From Ypsolopha sequella (taxonomy: Eukaryota; Arthropoda; Insecta; Lepidoptera; Ypsolophidae): a DNA stretch of 64,000 nucleotides. The stretch lies in the NCBI GenBank assembly GCA_934047225.1, contig OW203992.1:11583501-11647500 (forward strand), in the 5' to 3' direction. The notes below the pieces were generated by a model, which searched no databases, had not been told where the DNA came from, and was given only the letters and a program-made list of their open reading frames with translations. Within the stretch, counting starts at the first letter, position 1. Each line of letters begins with the position of its first letter. The translations under genes and the position numbers were made by a program. Shown here piece by piece: positions 46,101-58,100 of this stretch.

Positions 46101-49100
46101 GCATTGTCAAATAAACACGTACTAGGATTAGTTCGCTATGAAGTTTTTAGTTTGAAACGTCACAAGTTTTTGTGTTTGTACAAATTGGGAGTAATACAAA
46201 AAACCGTTCTAAAAATCCTCACAAACGTTTGAATTAAACAGTCACATTCTAGTTTTATGGCACTGCATTGCATTATCCGCATGTCTGACTGACCTAGTTA
46301 ATAAGTGCACTCGTGAACTCATCAAATAAGCTTTTTATAATCTTGTAGGTAAGTAGATACAAATTCTTTTGTGCTGCATTCTGAGTACGGCTTGCAAAAA
46401 TTCTGCCAAACGTGAACACAGTCATAATGTACTTATTTTTACATTCAATCCAAGCACGCGTCCAGTCAACGGGGCCAAAGATTTTATTTAGTATGAACAT
46501 CTCCCGAACCGCAGGTCCTAGCGTAGCGAGTTGCGGTTTAGACTACAGTGATGGGTTCACCAAGGACTACCCAACCGCAAAATTTCTTTTTTGACATTGA
46601 CAGCTATTTTGACAGTTTTAATATCTCCCGAACCGCAGGTCTTAGCGAGTTGCGGTTTGGACTACAGTGATGGGTTTGCCAAGGACTACCCGACCGCCAA
46701 ATTTTTTTTTTGACATTTGATAGTTTTTTTGCCAGTTTAAATATCTCCCGAACCGCAGGTTTTAGCGAGTTGCAGTTTAGACTACAGTGATCGGTTTGCC
46801 AGGGACTACCCGACGGCAAAAATGTTTTTTTTTTATATTTGTCAGGTTTTGAGTTTTTTAACATCTCCCGAACCGCAAGTCATAGCGAGTTGCGGTTTGG
46901 ACTACAGTGATCGGTTTGCCAGGGACTACCCCACCGCAAAATGTTTTAAACTTTTTTTTAAATTCAACAACAATATGTTGGTACAACAAGGCATAAACAA
47001 TACACGTGGGCTGCTTGCAGCCCGCGCAGTCCGCGCACCACGCAAAACACTAGTTTAGTATGATAAACATAAGACCTTTATTTTCAATAACAGTAGTTGT
47101 TCGCTTATGCATATTCCAATACATTTAGAAATCAATAATACTTAGCGTATATAAATATAATAACTACTCGTAATTTTCAATGGGGAAGTGTTTTTTTTTT
47201 CCGGGTTGTTTCAAATTTTTTTTTATCTAATATTGTTCAGTATAGTCTGTAGAGCATGTGGTTTAATTTTCTAAAAGCACGTCATAATGTATTAATATGT
47301 CATCGTATGATGGCAAAAACTGCTTTTTCGCGAAAAAGCGCGCTTTTCGTGAAAAACCGAATTATGGCGTAAACACAGTCCCATTACGCGATTAATGAAA
47401 CTAGGGAGGTCGCCTCGCTCCGCTCCGCTTCGCTCGGCTCCCCAAATGTATTTACATGTGAATCTAACACGATCCTCTTCGCTCGACGTTCCAACTATTT
47501 TTAGGTTTCTGTTGAAAGACTTTCGTAATTGTTTTAATATCGCTTTTACGTGTAATAGCTGCTTTTTTGCGAAAAAATTTATAAATAAATGAATGAATGA
47601 ATGAATTTATTTTGGAAAAGTACATAATGGAGTATTTTTGTATGTTACATTATTATATTACTTAGGTTTAGGGCTATCTTAACTTATGTGTATATATATT
47701 TAATTTGCTAACCTAGATAATATAGTTAAATACATTAGACGTTAATGCACATAATTATTAACGGGTAACAAGGGTCAAAAACTACACACCGTGCTAGTAA
47801 AAGCGGAACAATTTCGTATGATCGCGTAATGGGTTGATCGGCTTTTACGCCATAGTTCTGGTTTTCACGCAAAAAGCTACTTTTACGCGAAAAACCAGTT
47901 TACGCCGTATACGGTGACAGATGTACCTACAAGTATATGTTTCTAATTACAGATGGCAAAGAAATTGATCTCAAAAATAATCGTGTATTTCTTGTTTTCA
48001 TGAAATGCGCACAAAGCAGCAAGCAAGACGAATACTTTAAAAATAATTGTCTTGCTGATGCTAATCTCTGTAACGAGTCTATTAATAGCAGTGACAAATA
48101 CTGCAATATTGTTACATTTCACTGCCAAGTCAATGGATATGTACATATCTATTATGCAGGTGAAGATTCATAATATCTAACCGTAATATTGGGTGCTTAC
48201 TTCTGAAATTGCTGAAATTTTCCTACAGATTCATGAGTTCATAATTCCTGTTATTCTATAGCTATTTCCATTATTTCTTTTTTGTTTGAAAGTTGATTTC
48301 AAGTTTTACGTATTAAATTTTGTTTGTATCGTCAGTTTGATAGCTAAATAAACGTTATTAATTGATTAATTGCTTGAAATGTAGTTTTTACTACATTTCA
48401 AGACAAATTAATTTACTTAATAAAAATTAAAGTGAAAGTCCGACGTTGTTACTGATGTGGACCCAGAATAGGGCCCGAAATATATCTCACTTTAATTTTC
48501 ATGTTATTTTATTATATATTTTGCGTGAACGGTGTCGCCAAAATGGACAATTTTTGTTGAATCTTTGACCCCCTTTTTGTACTCCTTTGGGTGAACATTT
48601 TTCAAAATCCTTTTTAGTGTGCCTTTTCACCCTCCTATAAGTAGACCCTCAATCAGCGGTTTGGGCTGCACGTTGTCTGTCAATCAGTCAGTCAGCTACT
48701 CACTCAGAACAAAGCCTTTAATTTTTATTGATAAATACATAGATATAGATATATATTACGCGACACGCGGGAGTGCGAGCGATTTCATACTGGCAGGTAT
48801 GTACTCGCCCGCACTCTCGCCATGTCGCTAACTATAGATAGATACTAAAGCCGATTCTGAAGGCTTTAATTTTAGTTATAGTGCTGTCAAAATTTACCAA
48901 AATAATTTAACTTCTGTTCCTAAAACCTAAGGACTATTTTGCAATGAAGAAAATTTAGTTTTGACAGCACTAAAACTAAAATTAAAGCCTTCAGAATCGG
49001 CTTTATTATTAGATAACGAACTAGAAAAGATTAATTAGAAACAAATTTTAAGTGAGACATATATTTTGAAAAAATATAATTAGTAGGTATACTAAAGCGA

Positions 49101-52100
49101 TGGATTTCGCTATAGAGCATGAATTTTATTATATTTATTTTATTTTCCTGCCTCAAATAATTATAGGTACCTACTTAGTTGATGGTAAATGTTGTCACTT
49201 CTTGATGGAACGCCATCATAAATGTAGACAAAAATATTTGGTGCAGTTCCGCAGCCGATCGTATAACCGATAAGGTGTAAATGAAAATGTTGTTTTTTAG
49301 AAAATCTTTTATAACATCGTAATTAGTGCCTGAAGATGCCATTAAAATTATAAAACCGGGCGCAAACCTTTAAGGCGATATGCGAAAAAATACGAGTATT
49401 TCTTTTCTGTGTATTTCATGAAATACACGGAAAATTTTAATAAATTTCTGGTATATGCATTTCCTCGTTTAACGAATAGGAACCATATACAGAACTCAAA
49501 CATATTTTATTAGGTGTGTTTCAACAATATGTAAAGATTCAATATTTGAAATTTTGCAAGCTATTTTAGTTTTTTGTAATAAAAATATAAAACCAACTTT
49601 TGTCCCTTTTGCCCTGAATTCGCCCCTCTCGCACTGCGCGATTTTTCGCTTGGAGTGACAGTGACAAAAATAAAATTCGCATAGCGTCTTAAAAGGTTAT
49701 ATAAAAAGATTTGTGGATCTTTGTACCATAGTATTTTTATTTAAATTTAGAGACCTAGTTCAAACAGCATGTCCTCGACTGTGTAAACACGCTAGATAAA
49801 ACTAGTAGCGTTTTCATGTTTGCATTGTTTATTTTCATACAACCAAGTCCACGTTAGTGATTTAAAACTTCTCCAAACCATCAATTTTATCGGCAATCTG
49901 CCAGATAATTCTCTCTCCGGCTATTACTCTGTATTTCCAGTATTGTGACGTCATAAAACTGAAATCACCGATGCGTACCAAATTAGTAGTGTGCACGACC
50001 TTCGCGAGGTCACTACCAGACATGCGACGTGATAAAAATACCTACATAGTCGGGGAAAATATCATTGTTTCACGGATTTTAATTACAGTTTTTGTTAAAC
50101 TGGATTACATTGTAAAACTGAGCCGCATTCTTTCGTTCCCACCTAGAAAATTGTGACAAAAGTTGGACTAACAAAGGACCGAGTTCGATTGAACAGTTAG
50201 TCGGGAGTTTCAATTCAATTATATTTCCCATCATTACGTTCCGTATTGTAATAATCATAATATGAATGGGTCGATGTTGATAATGTTACACCAGTGTATA
50301 ATAAGGAACAATGCTCTTGAGTAACCAAATGTAGAGCTAAAGTGCAGTGTTTGAATAATATACTGCAGCAGTGCACATTTGCTGGTAACTGGTAATAAAT
50401 GATATGGCTTTTTATGTGGTGCTTCTAGCCGGAGTCAGTTGCATTGCAGTGTAAACTATTTGAGCAATTCTTCACACCCCATACGTGTGCAGCGGCTGCA
50501 AGTTTGCATAGTTTTGGACAGTTTGACCTTTGAAAATGTTTAAGATATATGCAGCTCTACAGCCGCTGTATATTTGCAGACTTTTTAGTAAACATATAAA
50601 AGGAAGGAAGGAAATCAAATAAACCTTGCATTTTTTATTTCGAATGCTGTAAGATTGAGGCGGATTTACAGTCAGAACTTGTGTGATGCTTGCATGCAGT
50701 CAAGGATTTTTATTTTAAAAATAAAAGGAAACTCGATAAATGATTTCCTTGTAAGTGCAAGTAAATTATATAAAGGGAAAGTGAATTAAACTACTGCAGT
50801 AAAATACTGTAACTAAAATGCACCAAATTTTAGTTTGGTTTACAAAATTTTACAAATCCAATAACATATAAGAAGTACGAAGATATAAAGTGGTCACGCA
50901 AAAAGGAACCTACTGAAGGAAAAATAATGGATTTCAAATAAAATTAATATGAGGTTTGGAGCCTTGTACTTGCAAACAAACATTTATACTCGGGATAAAA
51001 TTAATCCATGGGAATCCATTTTTTTCTGAGTATTTACGTCATTTTAGTACATGGTTTTCATTATTTTGGTATATAAATTAACCATTATTATTTTAAGATT
51101 TCTTAAAGAATTGTCCGATATGACGTCACTTGAGAATACTTACACTCATATATTTTTTGATAATGCAATTGTTCAAAATCAATAATATCAAATCTTCACA
51201 TAATTTGGAGATAACGAACAAGGGCGTAAAATAAATCATTTAGGGCAAGTTAATAAATATCAGTTTAGGTCCAGTGAGCAAGCAATATGAACTTGCAGTA
51301 GGCGGCGCCGCGACGCGCGACGCGACGCCCGCCCCCACCATCGCATTGCATAAGCTATTTCTGTAATATCAGCACAATATTTCATTGTCCGACGATTAAG
51401 GCGGTGAATTTGCAAATTGCATTGTATGAACTGCATTTAGTCAGGCTACGACTTGGTGATTTGGTTATTGACTCATCGAAACACTGTCCCTAAAAATGTA
51501 TAAGTAGAGTATGTAGCCGTATCTGACTTTTTGAAAGCGAAAACTCTAAGCTTACCAAAAAATCACTTGAGTTTTCACTATTTCTCGTCAAAGATATAAA
51601 TTTAAATAGACCAGGGGGTCTAGCATGCGCCGTCGATACACTGTCTTTTCACAGGGGCGGATCTATCTAAAGGCTTTTTGGGCTGCAGCCTAGGGCCCCA
51701 TGGATATAAAGGGCCCCCAACCCCCATTGAAGACTATAATATTGTGAATTAAAAAATAAAAAATAAACTAATTTTTTTTTAATTCTTATCCTGGTTGGCA
51801 ACCTTGAGATCAATTAAACCATGTTTAGAACAGAACGGGGGATTCTTCGTTGCTTGTTTTGGTTGTATTTTCTTGCGTCTATTGCCCACTGCTTGTTTTC
51901 AGTGTATTTTCCCGCAAACGTGGTCATTCGCAATCGAACAGGCTTCATCAATTATTTATTATTACATCAATTTGTCGGCGGGCGACAAATTCTGTTTTTT
52001 TTCGTACTCGTCGTCAAAGTGAGAAACTGACTTATGACAGGCCCCTTCACGCATGGATTTTTCTTAAGAGTCAACAGCTTATTTTCTTCATATTTTTTAT

Positions 52101-55100
52101 TCATAAGTATCATTTAGCGATATCTAACTAGGTCTCTATACAGCCCAAAAAGCAAAATTTTATGGAACACCATCGTATTAGCTGTCTGCATACCATGAAG
52201 ATTGCCTCATTTTTACGCAAAGTTTAGCAATTTGTATAATTTTTATCTGTACTAGAAATAAAAAAGTGAGAAATGCAGACTAACTTTATACATTTTTATA
52301 TAAATAAACATTTATATAAACATATAAACGTTTCATTGAAAACCGTTTTTACCTGATGCCATTTTACAAATTCGGCGCCGTTTAAATATCTCGCCATCTC
52401 ACATCTCTTGATGAGAGATGGGTTAGAATGCAGTGTGGGGGGAAGGTAACATATATCAAGATGTGTGCAAAGTTTCATTGAGATCAAAGCCATCAGGACA
52501 TCACAAACACCTAAAGCATTTATATGGCAGCTGAGCGGATAGGGGCCACTTAAGACACGTCATCACACCCAAACCTCCATACACGCTGTCACCACATTGT
52601 GGTGTGTCTATGGAATGTTATTATAATATTTTAAGTCCATTACAATTATCTAGTTCAACTAAAAATTGTGAAATTTGAGTAATATCTTAACAACAAACTC
52701 CTAAAATACGTTAACTTAACGGTTTTTTACCAAAAGTGTAGCGGAATGTGCTTTTAGTGTTTAAGATAAAATCAAAAAATGAATACGAGTCAAACATTGA
52801 AAATGTTATTTAGATTAATAATAACCAAAAAACGTCCACAGTCTTGCCAAAATCTGGTTTCTTCTCAAAAAAGTTTTCAATTTTGCGCCCGCAACGATAT
52901 CGGCACGATTGTATTATCCTTGCAAGTTTCATGGAGCGTGTATATTACATCGAAATGAAACAGCATGTCATTTGGCCACGCCCACAACTGAGTTGGCCGC
53001 GTCATGATGTCTGTTCATAAGTGTTATTGTTTATAGTGTACTGTGTTTAGTCTACTAATTAAGTTAAATTTTAGATTTGTAACTACTCTAAGTTGAATTA
53101 ATAATTATATATTTAAATATGAAAGAATATGAAATATTTCGCGTAGCGCGAGATAATTCATGTAAGTGTATCCGTTTTTAAATAATTAATTTAGTTAAAA
53201 CTTAAAAGTTATAAAGACCATTCTCATATTTTACTTATAAAATGAGTCAGTTATCTTATATAATATTTCCTGCTTTTAGAACCACTCTGTGTGTCTAAGT
53301 CACATTTAAAAAAAATATTTAAAAAAATTGTTTTCTTTTTTCTCCTAACCCGTGTACCTAGTACATCATTATCGAAAACAGTATTTTGACAAAATAGCAA
53401 TTATTTGATTAATTAGGCAGGCCCCCAATTAGTATCGGCCCAGGGCCCCACAAACTCACGGTCCGCCGCTGTGTTTCCCTCATAGATGCTCTCTCCTATG
53501 ACAAACGCGGTATGCGTAAGACCGCAAGTAGGATACATAGACGATGTACAGTGCCACCATCTTATCTGTAGAATGAACTAGCTTTTTCCGGGTCTGTCAT
53601 TGGCTAATATTCAATATTATCCAATCAGATATGCTAGTTCCACCATTTTCATTCTACAGATAAGTTGGTACACCTATATCTCTGGCGCGTGCTAGCCACA
53701 CAGATAGCTTTTTTTTTCTCATTAGATAAGTCATCATAGCATAGCACACCAAAGATAAACTTTAGCTGACAGCGGGAGTAGTGAATCTTGTTATATTCTG
53801 TTAGGTTTGGGGCTGGTCCTTAACAAACGCTCTCTTATCTATGCCTACTGTCTGATGGACACAAACAATGCTATTTATTCATTGCTTACAGTTTTTATTG
53901 TAAATTGATAACACTCGGAGTGACTCATTTTATCATCGCTGACTCATTTTTGTAAAGTAAACGAATCTAATTTACCTACTTATAAACTTTTAATTACTCT
54001 TGTTATTTTAGCTCCATAGTAAAAACTAAAATAAATTTTAAGACGTACATACGTTTTTTTTATATTTGCGTTAAACATAATAATAATATCTAACATTCAA
54101 TATAGGTAATTCAAAAATAAAATGAAATTTTTATAATCCAATTATGTTTGTTAGTAATTTTAATTTAGATTTAGTTTAGTTTTATATCTCCAATACTGTT
54201 ATTTAGATTAAGTTTAGTTTTTAATTATATTAAATTTTATAATCAAAAAGTTCTAATTTAGGTAGTATAATATAATATTAAGCATGTAAGCAGGAAGTCA
54301 CAGGTTTGAATCCTGGACTGAGGTATTTTTTCAAATATTTGTTTACTTGAAATTTATTTGTAGTTATTTATGTTTTATGAAACATTAAATAATTACAAAA
54401 CAAGATCAAGAAAAACTGTACAAAGGCAAGCTCATTTCTACTGAAAAATCTCTTCCAGCCAACCTGTAAGTGAGGTGAAATCAAAATTATAAAAAGTTAG
54501 GCAACGTGTACTGTACAACAAATAACAATAAAGTAAGTAAGAAATATTTAAAAAGATACTTTTATAATATAGGATAAATGAAACCATTTACATGAAAATT
54601 TTACATTAAAAATAAATTAACTTAAATAGTGTGAATACATAAGTACTTATACAAATAAATATTACATAATTACAAGTAAATACAAATAAGTTGATCTTTT
54701 CTAGTTTATTTGTAGTATAGTATTGTCGTAAAATGTATGGTATTAATGCACATCGAATCTAAAACGGGGATATTTTCAACAAAAACATAAAGTCCAACAC
54801 AAAACATGTAAGCATACATTACATGTCATTTGCGTCAGTTTCAATGTAAGTAACTGTATACAATCGTGAACTGTTTATTCAACATTACCGATATGATGAT
54901 GTATGACTTAAACATCAACATTGCAACACTTGCTCCTTGAAAATAAAAGAAACTATTCAAACGTATTTTCTTCCAACTACTGTAATTATAAGTTATAAAC
55001 CGATAAACTCTCTTTAAAATATATTATTAAGGTGTAACTTGTCTAACATAATAAGAATTACACATATTTTAAAGTGACAGATAAATGTTTATCTACTGCT

Positions 55101-58100
55101 AGTTTTTGCTCGCGGCTTTGCTCGCTTGGAAGTGTCTTTAAATGTTTGAGTAGTATAGACAATTTTCGGTTTTGCAATTATTTTACCAACACACATTATA
55201 GCCTATATATTACCAGGGTCACCACGATGATAATAAAGAAAACCGCATCAAAATCGCCTGAGTGGCAAAAATTTTAAAAATTTGGCCTCATGACAGTAAT
55301 TATTATCCTTTTTAGTATAGTTTACTTTAACCAATTTCATTTAAAATTTCGCAAAAACATTTAATTTCAGACACGATTTTTTCACTAATTTATTATCAGT
55401 ATAGAATTATAATATCAACATTATATATGTCACAGTCAAAAGTCATAACTGGTCAAAACTGCTTTAAAACTAGTTTTGACTAAGGACGTAGTGTTGACTG
55501 ATATTCGCAGGCAAAATTAGTTTTTCGGATGTCCTGCAGCGCAGAAGAGAGCCGGTAGGTTAGGTTAGAAGGTTAGGTATGACAGGTCGCGGAACGTTCC
55601 GCGACCCCCTTACCTGACCTTCGTGGTTATATTTTTATGACAACCCAGAAATACGTTTTAATCAAAATTACTTCAGACTGACTGATTTTCGCAGTTAAAA
55701 CTACTTTTGACCGGCTCTGAGTTTTGACTGCAACATATACATGTATGTAGTTTAAATATAGGAGGCAACAAAGTTATATATAAATCCATCATATCCCGTT
55801 TCATGTTTCTTTTTTGTAGCACTTAACCAAAGAGTTGCGAAACCTCATTCGCTTCTGTTCTACTACCTAATCATACACATGGTTCTAGTTAGTCAGTAGA
55901 AAATTAATTTAGTATTCCTTTGTTCAGTATAATCAGTACACCATTCCATTTAACTCTTGCGTCTTGGTGCTGCTGATCCAACTATATGTACAGTTTTACA
56001 AAACCTGCTCTGACTCGAAGTTATTTAACTTTCGGACAACCTTTCTGCAGTAACGGGTTAGTATTAAGGTAACTATGTGTAAATGCTTACATTGTCTTAT
56101 TTGTACGACTTTCACTCATTTCTTGAAGAGTCACGGAGATTGGAAACCAAGTTACCTAGTACGTGGTTGTGCAGTTGGTTACGTCATAGTTTCTAGATGC
56201 CTATAGGTATCAGAAAGCCGTTTATTACAAAATTTAAAAAAGGGAAAAAATATAATGACCACCAAAATAAGCTTTGATATCCCATACACTTCGACCAAAA
56301 ATAATAGTGAACACCAAAATTAATAAATGCCGGTAAAAAATAGGTGCGACGACGAGTGGAGCGAAGTTTAGGTTGACATGTAAGGAGCCGAGCGAAGCGG
56401 AGCGGAGGCGACGTCGTTAGTTTTCACAAAAATGTGACCTGCCCGGAAGAATCAATTTGGCAATTTGAAATATTAAAAATGGGGTTAAAAATGAGAATCC
56501 TATAGATATATGAAGATTTAATTATATGAGTACCGTTGCAAATTGCGTTAAACTTTGTGTTTGAGATTATAATCTCACCAAAAACATAAATGTAAAAAAG
56601 AGGCCGATTTCAGTACAAAGGATTGTCGGCTTAGCCGAAAAAATTATTGTGACGAGTTTTTTTTTATTCTGTATTTTTTCTTCCATGTATTTAGCAAAAT
56701 CAGCCATCGCACAGCTTTTGAACTTTGCCCCCGTCAGACAGACGGACGAATTTTTAGGGAACCTATTTGAGTGGATCTCGAAGTGCGCTCATCCTAAAAT
56801 AAATGGAACACACGCATCGAGAAACAATACACTTCATAAATAGTGAAAACATGAATAATGATAGTGAAAGAACCCTCAAGATGTCTTGTTCCTTACCTTC
56901 CTGTAGACGGCAGTGAGCAGTAGCAGCTTGTCGAAGAGAAAGACCCTCATAAGTTGCCTTCTTCTTCTGGCCGTGTCCATCGCGTAGAACTCATTCTGAA
57001 GCAACAACCTACCCTGGTTTAGCAGGTTTATGTGGGGCTGCAAAGGAAATAGACTCATTAATATCCCGAATCCAACCATCTCGATCGTAACTTCCAATTT
57101 AATCTAGAAAACACGAGCAAGGTTTCTTTGTGGGTGACGGGGACTGTCAGGGACAACACGCTACTCATGTAGATTTGTCCATTTCAGCCGGAACGGAACT
57201 AGGCCCTGCCTTATACCTTCCCTAAGATTCTGTGACCTGCCCATAAAAACTTAGATCTCTGTATTTTATTCTCTCTACAGCTATAAAATTATCCATTTTG
57301 ACAAGGTAGGGAAAAAAATCAAAAATTTCAAAAATGTTCATGTTGTCTCATCTAGAAGACAGAACAAGATTGCGCACTGCGGAGATGGTCTAATCAAGGA
57401 AAAGGTTAAGACAGGATTGCATTGAGAGTGAATTATAAACTGAACATTCCGAAGGAAGAATAAAAATACTTTCGAAGTACGTATCGAAAATCTAAACGCA
57501 AATCAACTGGCGAATGATAACACCATTCTGCAAAACATTAACAATAATATTTCGGTATTTGGAAAACCGCTTGTCGAACATGTTTGTTAAACATGTCTTA
57601 TGATTTAGACAACAAGTGTCTTCAAGTTTTGATTCAAAACTCTTGGCTATGCGGATTATGTTAAAAGAAAATTATATTGATTTAAAATTTTAAACGGTAT
57701 GTGTGAAAGTGCAAGTATAATGATTAACACTTTGAAACCATAAATCGTTCATAACAAAACAAAGTATTGTACAAAGTAAGATGTAATATGTAATAAAGGA
57801 AAAAATAAACCCAGCTGTAGGTGGAAATGAGCTGCCAATGATGATAATGAAGAGCATAAAAATTCTGGCAAGCATCGTAAATGTACTGGTTTCATCACTA
57901 TAAATGTAATCCATCAGCCTAGTTCGTCCACTGATGGACATAAGCCTTTCCAGGACTTTGCCACTCCCGGCGGTCATCCTAGAAGAATTGCCCATCACAC
58001 ACGCTAAGCAGGCGGGTTGGTAAGCGCGGTGCCGGAACCCTCGCACCAGTGACGCCACTGCCCGTCACCAGTCTGTTCCATGTAAGGCCCGGCTATTAGG

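Noticed and set aside
46497..46960. CRISPR-like array
   Set aside because: The 120-bp units are repeated whole, without short repeats and unique spacers, in a eukaryotic intron; it is an ordinary tandem repeat.
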